From the NCBI RefSeq assembly GCF_000835495.1, contig NW_015622546.1, positions 2,172,883 through 2,236,882 on the forward strand: DNA of 64,000 nt. The letters run 5' to 3'. Numbering within the stretch: position 1 is the first letter of the stretch; the number at the start of each line of letters is the position of its first letter. A program made the position numbers and the translations under genes. Source of the stretch: Cladophialophora immunda. Lineage: Eukaryota; Ascomycota; Eurotiomycetes; Chaetothyriales; Herpotrichiellaceae. This document shows, piece after piece, positions 35,424 through 46,087 of this stretch. The notes beneath the pieces were generated by a model, which saw only the letters and a list, made by a program, of their open reading frames with translations, was not told the origin of the DNA and made no database searches.

Positions 35424-36531
35424 TTACAGCACGGCTATAGCATTCGGGGGACTCGCTACTCCTCCTATTACGTGTAGAGGCGCACTCGTAAAGAAAAAGG
35501 ACCACCGCCGTTCTTGCTGGCAAAGCACCGACAAGTCCTCCAAATTCCAAAGTTCGCCCAGAGGCATGCCAAAATGAACCAATATCCATTCATGCAGAAC
35601 GACCTTGGACTCGTCACCCCACGGCACCGGGCAGACTTCGAAGCCTGGAGCGTCTGTGGCGACAGCCGCAATGTGCTTGTTCCACAGCCACCGAACGGAC
35701 GCCATAGACTCCTCCACTCCAATGAATGCCTCCCCTTTGATGACTTGAATTCTCTCCTCGGGCGACGCCGAGTTGTACCATGCACTGTAACCCGTGCGAA
35801 GCAACAGAATGTCCCCCTGCTGGATTTCCACGTTGAAGTGCTTGGCCATCTGATCCAATTCCGCGACTGTGATGGCATGGCTGGAACCTGCATTGACCAG
35901 ACCTTGTGCAGTCTCTTGTCGCCAAAGCGGATAGTCCAGAAGGATCCCGCGGCCAACTATGCCGCCTCTCTGCAGCCACCCTGGGTAAGTCAGTGGCTAT
36001 TCCTGGACAAAGCACGTTCAAGAACATATACGGACTGTGTGTGCCGTTTCTTCCGTTTCGATTCTTCAACACGTCTTCGAACTTGAGTCCGTTGTAGAAA
36101 TACCCGTCTTTCTGGGTCGCGCAGTGCGTCATGCCGTCCCACTGGGAGCTGCTCTGCGTGTTGAAATGGAGCTCGTCGTCGTAGACGTACATGCCCGCCA
36201 GGGAACGGTAATCTATCACGTTCTGCTCCAGCTGACGGCGGCTGCCGATCCGCTCCCCAAAGTGATCAAGAGGGAAGTCCAGGGACGCGGACCTGCCGCT
36301 CTTGACCTCCGCAGCCGCTCGCTGAACCGTGTCTGGAGTGAGGAGATTCAAGGCTGTTCGCGGCAATCAGTGGCTGCTCAGGAGAGAACGAGGACGAGAG
36401 CCTTCTTTGAAGGAGATCACTTTTGCTAACTCACTTCCAATTTCGTCGTCGGCGCCCCAGAATCCCCAGGTATTGCCCTGGGGTCTGCCTTCCACCGGTG
36501 GCAGGGCATCAAATTCAGGAAGAGTCTTCAT
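35424..36531 (-). CDS. Cyclase/metal-dependent hydrolase family protein (PF04199-like)
   Basis: Exons are 36435-36531, 36036-36353 and 35424-35980, joined by introns of 81 bp (GTGAGT) and 55 bp (weaker GTCCGT donor); all phases agree and give 323 aa. The fold signature is that of the putative-cyclase family, which includes kynurenine formamidase and isatin hydrolase: an early WGFWGADDEIG, the SSQWDGMTHCATQKDGY metal/substrate segment, GGIVGRGILLDYP, ILLLRTGYSAW, TDAPGFEVCP and the LHEWILVHFGMPLGE helix. These enzymes hydrolyse amide or lactone-like bonds using a metal ion, usually Mn2+ or Zn2+. In this setting, opening of a lactone or an N-acyl compound made by a BVMO is plausible but inferred. 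It is divergent from the P450 at 37261. Confidence 0.85.
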
Positions 36532-37260
36532 CTTGTGGAGGAGATGGCACGATCAATCTACCAGTGGAAAAACTACAACCTAGACAGGGCATAACATCAC
36601 TTCGTCAAAGGGATACCAAGAAGCACGTTCTGGTCCACGCAAGAAGCTACCCTGCACCTGTCGTCGTGTGCCTTGAGACTGATGCTGATGTCTCCATCGT
36701 TGCATGTGCAGACGAGACAGAACGGGATTGTGCCACATGAGTGCGGAGTTTCACATTCGGCCATTTCTTAACTCGGGGTTGCTCGAGTAGGCAAATGTTA
36801 AGACCCACCGGAATATGGTTCTTGAGATGGACATTCTCCGTCCTGGGCTTTTATTGACTAGTTCGGAGTTATTGGAGATAGGTGAGTGCTCTTGAATACC
36901 TTCCCGCATTGATGGTCGTGGTGGTGAAAAAGGCCAAGTGAAGTTTTCTTTGTGGTGCATCCAATACTGAAAAAAGCCATCGGCAGGGTAGACTCAGAAG
37001 ACAGGTTGAGGAGGGCATTCGTACGTTTCGACAATGGCACTTCTGCTACCAACTTGCGTTTGGGCGATTCTCAGCGGCCTAGTATTGTTACTCTGTCCAG
37101 TTTGATGTTGACAAACTAACTCCGATGAAAGGCTTCTCACTTGAAATACAATCGACGAGAACCGACTCTTTTGTACGTTTGGGATGGTATACAACCCGAC
37201 AAGTTCGTCAGCTAACGTCCTTGTCTTAGCCGGTATCTTGCAGAATTGGCGACATTGTCG
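36532..37260. promoter_or_regulatory. Divergent promoter, cyclase gene and P450
   Basis: These 0.73 kb separate two genes transcribed away from each other and should hold the control sites of both. I see no clear repeated motif. Confidence 0.5.
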
Positions 37261-39097
37261 ATGCTAGCATTTGTGGCCCTGTTCCATCAGTCCAGAGTGT
37301 TAATCACAAGTATAGCGCTCAGCTTTGTCTTCATTACATTGCATCTCTTTGCCTTGGGGTAAGTGTCGACTTGACTTCGTGGCGATGGGAGCTGACTCAG
37401 GGGTACTACGCAAAAGTTCAAGCATTACAGTGTACCGACTGTTCCTCCACCCACTCAAGGATTATCCAGGGCCTGTGCTGGCCAAGATTACCAAGTGGTA
37501 TGGGTTTTACCTCACCAGTTTTGGAAAAACGTACATCGATTACACCAAACTTCACGAGAAGTACGGCGATGTCGTTCGCATCGGCCCAAACGAGCTCTCT
37601 TTCGTGGACCCAGAGTCCGTGAAATACGTTCATGGATCGGCGGCAAATAAACTGGCCAAAGGCCCGAACTATGATACTCGCTTGTGGGCAGATGGCATCA
37701 GCCTGGGAGACGAGAGAGACATTGTGGCTCACAGAACGCGCCGCAAATTCTGGGACAAAGGTCTGGCTATCAAGGCTATAACGTCTTACGAACCCAGGCT
37801 TGTTAGAATCATCAACGTGCTGAAGAGCAAATTTGACACCTATGCCGGTAAGTCACCAACAGGCATTTTTGGGGCAGGCTTGGCTGATATCACCTATTAG
37901 AAAAGGAAATCGACGTTGGAGCGTTTATCGACTTCTTCGGATTCGATGCCATGGCAGATCTTGCCTTCAACGAGACTTTTTCGTTCCTCGAGAACGAGAG
38001 CTCGGGGGAGCTGGCGGGCCTCGTCCGCAAAGGCCTCAAAATGACAGAGCTCATTCGAAACGTACAGTGGCTGACGCCAATATTCAAGTACCTGCCCATG
38101 GATCCCGAGGATAAAGCGCAGACTGAGCGATTTGCGAAAACTTCCGCAGAACAGTTTGAGAAGAGGTTAGCCATGGGGACCGAACCGACGGATCTCTTCA
38201 CCTATCTACTTGCACATGATGAGAGCGGAAGGTGGGTTTCCCGTTGTTGAGGACCGTGAGTCGATAAGACTGATAATACGACAGGACGCTCGCAAAACGC
38301 GACCTCGAATCGGATTCACCTGTAATTATCGTTGCGGGAAGTGATACAACTGCTGTCTGCCTAAGGTTGGTTCACATGTTTGATACCAACACATATCAAT
38401 GAACTAACGTCCAGGAAAGTTTTGTCTTCTACTTCATCTCCAGAGACGCCACCATCCAGAAAAGGCTTATCGAAGAAGTCGACCAGGCTTGGGCACAGCA
38501 TGGGGCGAGACTCGATGGCCGTAAACTAGGTACGTACTCCGATACCTTCCTGTCAATCAGGTGTATATTGGCTAGAGATGAATACTGACTTGGGTTGCGA
38601 CACGTGCAGGGCCTGAACAGATGCCATATTTGAACGCTGTTATCAATGAATCTCTTCGTATGGTTCCGCCTGCCCCGAATGGCAACCAGCGCACCACTCC
38701 CAAGGGCGGTTGTGTGGTTGACGGAAGATACCTGCCCGAGAACACGCAGGTTTCCTGCCAACCGACGTTCATGGCTCACGACGCGCGTAGTTTTACTAAG
38801 CCAGAACTTTTCGTGCCCGAGCGCTGGATCGACGAGAAACGAGATCCCGAATGGAACCACGACACGAGGTCCTTCATTCCGTTTAGCGCCGGCCAGTTTA
38901 TCTGCCCCGGCAAGGCCCTGGCGTACCTGGAGATGCGGCTGCTCCTCGTGCACGTGTTCAAAGACTTTTCGTTCGAGATGTCCCCGGGGTTTGACCACGC
39001 GGGCTTCTGGCTCGGGCTGCAGAGCTATATGGGGTATATGAAGAGACCGATCACTCTCACGGTCCATCGGAGACAGCATGAGGGATTGCCAAATTGA
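37261..39097 (+). CDS. Cytochrome P450 monooxygenase (first of two)
   Basis: Six exons (37261-37358, 37423-37847, 37901-38231, 38285-38365, 38420-38529, 38610-39097) give 510 aa with consistent phase. The N-terminus is a membrane anchor (about residues 3-33) followed by the hinge YPGP. The I-helix oxygen-activation motif is AGSDTT, the K-helix ExxR is ESLR, the PERW motif is present as FVPERW, and the heme-binding loop is FSAGQFICPGKALA with the Cys ligand. It is an ER-bound class II P450 using a reductase partner. Sequence style (IGPNELSFVD, KGPNYDTRLW) puts it with fungal tailoring/detoxification P450s such as the pisatin demethylase-like group; the substrate is unknown. Exon 5 uses an AAAG acceptor rather than CAG. 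It is paralogous to the P450 at 58840-60825. Confidence 0.92.
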
Positions 39098-39563
39098 GGG
39101 CTTTCAGACTGCATGGAACAACAAGTAGAGATGTGTTTTGTTCTAGGACCTGTCTTATGTAGTCTCCCGAGAGGAGCCTCGTCACTCCTTTGACCATGGT
39201 ATTAGAGAGTCAGAGACCACGCATTCGATGCTTTCGTCCAAAGTTGGAGGATGGTAATCCGATTCGATTTGATAGAAAGTACTTGAAATAACAGTATCAT
39301 GAGCTGCAAGATACTTCGGACCTCAGTGGCTCCTGTTCACATACACGGATGGTTTGGAAAGAGAGGAGATTTTGCAGATGGCAATTCACCCATGGCAGCA
39401 AAATTTTCCAAGGTCGTAGTTAAAAGGAAGGATATTTGAGGTGTCGGACAATTTGCCGCAAAACTACCACTCTGCAACTCGAATTTTCTATAGATGCAAG
39501 CTTTCCTTCCCCTCTGTGGCTCTCTTCCCCCCTTCTCTGTAAATCTCTTGAATTTGGAACCGG
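39098..39563. other. Convergent intergenic region
   Basis: These 0.47 kb lie between the 3' ends of the P450 and the first BVMO. Nothing else is seen. Confidence 0.6.
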
Positions 39564-41713
39564 TCAAACCTCAAAATATTGTTGCTCGTCCTTGCCATCC
39601 ACCAAGCCCAAGTACCACGTCAGGTCTCTGCCGTCCAGGTCCCGTGTGGAGAAGCCGTTGCCCAGCCAGTACCACACATTTCGGCCACGGTACTGGATCT
39701 CGTAGTCTTCATACCGAGGCGTCGCAATGAGCTCCATGCTACGGGGCGAGAAGCAGGAAACAGATTAGCCATCCGTCGAGGATCTCAAAAAAGATATTTT
39801 CGCACATCTTTCTGAGGGAGTTGACGGGGGATTACTCACTATTGGGTCCTCGTTCCCGGGTGCAGCATGATCTTCCCACCCAGCTTCCCACCTTTGAACC
39901 AGCTGCGACAGTTCCCGGACCACACGGTGCGGTTGTGATACAAGTCCGTGTGCTCTTGGTAGTCCAAGGCCACGTGCATCTTCGGGGTGTAGCTCTTGAT
40001 GTTCTCGAGCTGCAGCTTCCGGATCATCTGGGCAAAGTATTCCGCCATCTTCTCGATCATGCACAGGGCGCTGCCCTGGCCCAGTGGACCGTACGGCCCG
40101 TAGAAAGTAAAGTAGTTGGGCATGAAGGGCGCCGACAGGCCGAGGTACGAGATCGGGTTCTTGCGGTACTGGTCTTGCAGGTTGTACCCGTTGGCGATGA
40201 TCGGAAATCGAGGCACCCAGGTGGTGTTGAAGCCAGTGGCCAGGATGATCACGTCGACTTCGTGTTCGTGTCCGTCGGGATCGAGAAACCCTTGTTCGGT
40301 GATCGTGTCCAGGGATTTCGTGAACGTCGTGACGTTGGGGGAAACGAGGGCCTCGAGGAATCCATTTCCAGGGCTGGAACGAAAGCAATCAGTCCGAAGC
40401 ACATTCAAAATGTATTGGACGGGACCTCAGTGTCGGACTTACGTTGGCCGCTTGCAACCGACGGGGAAGTCCTTGGGAATGAGCTTGTCGATGAGTTCGT
40501 CCCTGTCTTTTAGCTTCTCCATCATTTCCTGCCTTGCCATCTAACAACAAGAGGTCAGGAGTCGTGCGAAGTCTACATCACAGAGAATAAAGACTTGCCT
40601 TTTCCAGCGCCTTTGCCTCGGGGGTGTTCTGGTGGAATGCCAAAAACCCTTCTTGCAGCTGTGTCTCTACCATTTTGCAATACTTTAGGTAGTAGCCCGG
40701 CTCTTCCCTGAATCTCTTTTGCTGCTCCTCAGAATCTTCAACGAATTGTTAGCATTCATTCTGTTTCAAAGAATACAACATTCACCTACATTTGAAATTG
40801 AGTCCTCCAGGTCCGGAGTATTTTGAGGCAAACGAAGGTGTCATCCATGTCGGTGTGCTAATCCATGTGTACAGCTTCTCCACTTGAGGCTGGATTTTGG
40901 CGATAATTTGGACACCGCTTGACCCGATCCCAACAACGGCAACTCGCTTACCATTCAGATCAAGCCCCTCCGGATAAGCTGCAGAGTGGACAAGCACTCC
41001 TTTGAATTCGTTGAGGCCGCGTATCTTCGGCCACTCCCAGAAGCTAGATGAGTTAGAAGTTAGGGGAGGCGTTGAACAGAAGTTTGTACTTTCTGGACTT
41101 ACTTGAGGGGACCGCCAGCATTTATGAAGATGTCGCATGACTCTGTGAATTGATTTCCAGAGTCCAGGTCTGTGACGGTGATCTGCCAATGGCCCTCTTC
41201 GTCATCCCATTCCGCGTGGTCTACCCGGTGCCGAAGCTTGATATACTTGGATAGTCCATATTTGACGACTATGCCTTTGAAATAGTCAAAAATCTCCGGG
41301 CTTTCTGCGTAGTATTGAGACCAGATATGTGGCTCCCAGGTGAATTGATAGCTGGCAGAAGGTATGTCGCAAGCACAGCCTCTATGAGATGTCAGTCCGA
41401 AAAGGTGATACTACCGTTGTGATTATACATACGGGTACCGATTTTCCAACCAAGTGCCTCCGACATCAGCATTCTTGTCGTAGATTTGCAGTTCCACGTT
41501 CTGCATTTGGTCTTGTACGAGTTTCGCTAAATTGATCCCCGAGGCACCGGCTCCGAGACATATTATCTTGACCGGCCGCAAGATCCCTGAGGGAACTTCA
41601 TTGATGGTGTAGCCCGCATCATTTGTATTCTTCCAGCCATACTTGGTGGCGAGGTTGTTAGTTGAGTTCACCGAGGCCGACTTTGCCTTGTCGCTGTCTT
41701 GAGATGCGACCAT
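39564..41713 (-). CDS. Type I Baeyer-Villiger monooxygenase 1 (FAD/NADPH)
   Basis: Seven exons (41433-41713, 41103-41381, 40790-41043, 40599-40735, 40443-40540, 39840-40373, 39564-39738) give 585 aa, every junction in phase. It has the FAD-binding Rossmann motif GAGASGINLA near residue 53, [15 protein letters not shown], the BVMO fingerprint FKGVLVHSAAYP (F-x-G-x3-H-x3-[WY]-P), the NADPH-binding GIGSSGVQI, and the late LATGFNTTWVP. These enzymes insert oxygen next to a ketone to form an ester or lactone. The intron at 40541-40598 is of GC-AG type. The C-terminal WYLGNGFSTRDLDGRDLTWYL resembles the 4-hydroxyacetophenone monooxygenase/StcW-like group. It is divergent from the MFS gene at 42404. 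Confidence 0.93.
40541..40598 (-). other. GC-AG intron in BVMO 1
   Basis: The donor reads AAG|GCAAGT and the acceptor TTAG|ATGGCA. No GT donor nearby keeps the frame, and use of the GC site joins codons exactly in phase. Confidence 0.75.
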
Positions 41714-42403
41714 CGTGGTGAGACCCGATCTATATTCAGTGGCAGTTTGGAATTCTATGAGTGACCACGTAATCTCTGAATCTAAAATATACCGAGTATG
41801 GTGTGGGTGACGATCGCACGAGATATCCTGGATGTGTTTGGATCTCGAATATCCTCTACGAGGGACAACCTGTTTCTGACGGGTTTACCGCCGTTCAAGT
41901 TAGCATGAATTCCGCCGAGAGAAGATGATCTTGTTCCTCTTTGACGCCGATTCACGTCGCTCTGAGGCCGCCTGTGGGAGGCTCAATGTCCCGGTGCCGT
42001 CGAAAACTTGAAGCTAGATGCCACTCCGCAAAACGCTCAGCGGTTGCCTTCCTGATTCGGACGAACTGCATTGGGTTAGTGTGGTAAAAAGTCCGGTCGA
42101 ACACCCGGGTTGGTCAGTCGCGATGGCAAATTGTGGGCCACCACATCGAAACTCCGACTTCGACACTCGATTCCCCAGAATCTTCATGCATGGCTTTGGA
42201 TTTTCGGTCACACACATGGCTTCCCCGCGTCAAGCCCCCGGACTTTCTGGTATATGCTGTTGTGGAGCAGGGGACCTGCATTAGCAATCCGGATCACAAG
42301 AAATACCACTTCATGAGGCCTCGACTTCGTCTCAATTCCCAGTTTGTTGCCTTCACCTACCCGACGACAGTGTCCGCGCTTCATCACTGAACCAATTGTC
42401 AAA
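41714..42403. promoter_or_regulatory. Divergent promoter, BVMO 1 and MFS carrier
   Basis: These 0.69 kb should contain control elements of both genes. They include CGGTGCCG at 41992-41999, which also occurs in the divergent promoter at 60826-61497. Confidence 0.45.
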
Positions 42404-44149
42404 ATGGCAATGCCCAAAGAAGAATTGTCACCGCATCACGAGGAGCATACTGTGTATCACAGCAAAGCTAAAGAGAAGTTCAGCCTCTACAATTATGGCA
42501 TCGTCGTCTGTGTTTCCTGCACCTCGCTGGCAACGGGCATGGTGAATGGCATGATCAACACAACTCTAGGCCAGCCAAGCTTTCTGCTCTACTTCGGCTT
42601 CCTTCATCAAACAAAGTCCAATACGCCATTGATAGGAGCAATCCTCGGGGTGTTCTTTGCATGCGCCTTGTTTGGCTGTGCCTGGGCTAGCTACTCATCC
42701 GACAAAATCGGGCGTAAAAAGACGGTTCTCATCACGGCAATCATCTCCATCGTCAGCACGGCTCTGGTCGCAGGAAGCGTACACATCGCCATGTTGATCA
42801 TTTTCAGGTGAGGCCCCTACAACACATTCTAAATCGGATGGGCAAAACTAAACATTGTCAACCATTCCCAGGGGCTGTTCTGGCTTTGCTTCCGGAGCAT
42901 ATATGTCAGTTGGGTCATTACTTCAAAGCGAGCTCGCTCCTCCTAGGTACCGGGGTCTCATGGTTGGCCTTGTTGGCGTCATGATTTCTCTCGGCTACGT
43001 CTTCGCCAACTGGCTAGGCGTTGCCTTCTATTTTGTGCAAGCCGGTGGCGTACAATGGCGGATTCCGTTCGCTATTTGTGCTGCTCCGTCGTTCCTGACT
43101 ATCTTCCTCCTTCCTCTAATCCCGGAATCACCAAGATGGTTGGTGATGAAAAACCGCACCGATGAGGCTCGTGCTGTCATCTCAAAGTTGCATGGCCATC
43201 ATGACGACGAGGGTCACGAATTCGCCGAGCTCGAGGTTAAACAGATGGTTGACCAGATCTCGTTTGAAAATCAACAACAAATGGGATGGTGGGAGCTATT
43301 CATGTCGAAAAGGTACCGCAAGCGGTTTATCCTAACAGTCATCACCCAATCTATGAGCCAGGTAAGCTTTTCTAACATCCCAAGCACCATTCATTGTTAA
43401 CTAACGCGTAATAGTCCGCGGGTATTGTGGTCGTCGCCAGCTACGGTCCGACCATATACGCTAGCCTTGGGTTTGATACAGTGGGCCAACTGTCTATCAC
43501 TGCAGGCTATGTTACATTCGGAGCTTTGACTGCCGCACTTGGAACACTGCTCATCGATCGCGTTGGTCGAGTACCACTACTCGCTATCGGGACAGCCATT
43601 CAGATTGCACTGATTGTGGTAGTCACTCCGCTCATTGTCAAATACGCTGGAACCGCCAACCAAGCCCCTCAGAGAGCTACTGTGGCTATGTTCTACATCT
43701 TCGAAGCGGGATACTGCATGTTCGTGGAAGGTGCAAGTTACACTTACGTTTCCGAGATGTGGCCCGCTCATCTGAGGGCCAAAGGCTCGGCTCTTGGAGT
43801 CGCCAGCATCTACCTTGTCGACACCATCTACGTCGAGTAAGTACTGGAAAATCTCGTGTTCGTCATTGCGGAGCTGAATTGATTTGACAGAGCTTCCCTC
43901 TACGCCTTTGTCTCCATCGGATGGAAATTCTACCTTGTTTTCATCGTTGCCGGTGTATTCTTCCTTACTGCGTTCCTTCTCCTGGCCAAAGAAACCAAGG
44001 GCAAGCCGTTGGAAGAGATAGCCGGGCTATTTGGAGACAAAGTTGCGGCCGAGACATTGGATAACCTTATCATTACGCACGATACTGAAGTCGAGGAGAC
44101 CAAAGAAATCCCCAAGGTCGGCGAACTGCGTGATTCTATGACAGTGTAG
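42404..44149 (+). CDS. MFS transporter, sugar-porter family
   Basis: Four exons (42404-42807, 42872-43361, 43415-43836, 43891-44149) give 524 aa from MAMPKEEL. Twelve hydrophobic segments are arranged 6+6 around a central loop. Sugar-porter signatures are visible: DKIGRKK after the second segment pair, IPESPRWLV before the central loop, DRVGRVP in the second half, and KETKGKPLEEI after the last segment. Family members are proton symporters for sugars, quinate and similar polar compounds at the plasma membrane. Here it may bring in the substrate of the cluster. The intron count and phase are coherent. An upstream in-frame ATG at 42344 would add 20 residues of poor quality. Confidence 0.9.
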
Positions 44150-44788
44150 GACCTACATACATGCAGATTACATCCAGAGTGAGGTGGGAAAGACAAGAAA
44201 TATTTTGCTGGGTACTAATGTACTATTCGTCAACAAGGAGGGCTTTCCGCTGAACATCTCAAGCCTAACTTCCAGTAATGCCATTTATCATTAGAAATAT
44301 GATTGGAGCTTCCTCTCAAAGGGCAGCTTAGTGCATCACAGCACTGTTAGAAACCTTGGTTGATAGCTGAGCGCTGTACGATGAAGCAGACCTCCAGGCG
44401 TGCTTAGATTCATCACCACCGTGACTTGCTTTGTAAAGCACTAGGACTTGCGACTCCGACTTGTCAAACCAAACTGTGCTTGGATTCATAATCGTCACCT
44501 ATTAGGTTCAATGCTCTCGCTTCAGCCATTCGCTGCGGCGATTGGTTCTGGTCCATCGCATTGCTTGGTTTCCGAACCCGTCAGCCACCGCAGATCTCCT
44601 GCGACTGCCACCGCATTTCGGAAAAGGAGTTCCGATCACCTTCGGCAAGAAGAAAGTGTGCCCTTTTATCTTCTGTACAAAACGTTTCTCAGGTTTCTTT
44701 GCGGCTGAAAGAAGATTCTCTTCGGGGCCCTCTAACTTAGGACTGGCGTACTTTCTCGAAGTGCAAGAGAACATTGCACCCTAAAGGC
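44150..44788. other. Intergenic region between MFS and SDR
   Basis: These 0.64 kb precede the second SDR. A CGG-N10-CCG arrangement (TTCGGAAAAGGAGTTCCGA, about 44617-44635) could be a site for a Zn2Cys6 regulator, but this is only a pattern match. Confidence 0.4.
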
Positions 44789-45680
44789 ATGCCGGGGCTG
44801 GTGGCGCTCGTGACTGGCGCAGCATCTGGCATAGGACGAGCAGTCGCGAACAAACTTGCCAGTCGAGGGATCTCCATCGTGCTTGCCGACCGCGATGAAG
44901 CCCTCGGTTCAACCGCCGCCGGTGAGATAGCTCAGAAGTACCACGTCCGCACAAAGTTTCAACGGGTAGACGTTACTCAAGAGTCGGAGGTCAGACAGCT
45001 CGTGGCGAGCGCCCTTGAATTTACAGGGAGACTAGACTATGCGGCCAACTGCGCCGGTATATGCGAATCCGTATGGGAGGAGGAAGAGAGCATTACAACA
45101 GAGTTGTTTGACAGGTATGGGGGTGGATATCAATTGTACTTCCAAATCTCTTCCGTTACTGACAAAACGTTTTCTTCCTAGAACACACGCGGTCAACACT
45201 CGTGGCCTTTGGCTGTGTCAAAAGTACGAAGCGCTGCAGATGCGTTCGCAGACGCCGAGAGACGTCACCTTCAGCCCCCCAAGCCCCCACCCGATTCCTG
45301 GTCAACGGGGTTCAATTGCCAACGTCGTCTCGGTTTCAGGTTTACATGCCGTGGGACTAGCGGCGTATACACCTAGCAAATATGGCGCAGCAGCGGTCAC
45401 GAAGAACGGAGCCAAGTTCTATGGCCCCAGTGGCATTCGAGTGAATGCAGTCTGTCCAGGCTGGACACTGACGGCTATGATTGAACGGAGTATGGGCGAA
45501 GAGGGAAAAGTGGGAACGAAAGAGAATGACAACTCCCCTGTGAACCAAAAGATTGCGCTGCGCCGTATGGCTTATGCTGAAGAGCAGGCTAATGTGATGA
45601 GCTTTTTATTAAGTGATGAAAGCAGTTATATGAATGGCTCGCTGGTAGTGAACGACGGTGGATTCCACGATATCCGGTAG
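44789..45680 (+). CDS. Classical SDR dehydrogenase, second in cluster
   Basis: Exons are 44789-45114 and 45182-45680; the intron 45115-45181 (GTATGG donor, CCTAG acceptor) restores RTHAVNTRGLW. The product is 274 aa from MPGLVALV. Motifs: GAASGIG loop, LADRD with Asp after strand 2 (suggesting NAD), NCAGI in place of the usual NNAG, VVSVSG with the catalytic Ser, YTPSK active site, and VNAVCPGWTLT. A 20-residue Pro-rich insertion (around PPSPHPIPGQ) separates the NTRG helix from the strand carrying the catalytic Ser, longer than usual. It probably interconverts an alcohol and a ketone. It is clearly different from the SDR at 34307-35120. Confidence 0.9.
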
Positions 45681-46087
45681 CTGAAATCGAGCTCGAGACG
45701 TATCGCAGGCAGTAAGAGACAGGCGGGCACCATTTCTCTCAAGATCCGCGGGAGCAGTCATACAAGTAACAATCTTATCTGCAGAATAAAAGGTGTGCAT
45801 CGCAGGCATCGGATTACGTAGTGGGCTGCTAGAAAGACAGTATACCTCGCCTTAGGTGCTGTTCGTCTTTATCATCGGCCCTACGGAGAAACATCCTCCT
45901 AACACACTTCGTTGAATAGGCTCTTTCAGATATGAATCTCCGTGCCCCGGCTCCCAGCTAGCCGAAGCAGATACCTATCGCTCCCTCCCCGAGACTTAAG
46001 GCACGCTTTCCCCAAGTCTCAACTCCGCACTCCCCCAAGTCGTTTTCTCCGGACTTATCACCAAACACAGCTGGAGCCACTCACTCA
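45681..46087. promoter_or_regulatory. Promoter region of the Zn2Cys6 regulator
   Basis: These 0.4 kb lie between the SDR stop and the regulator start. No gene is seen. Confidence 0.4.
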
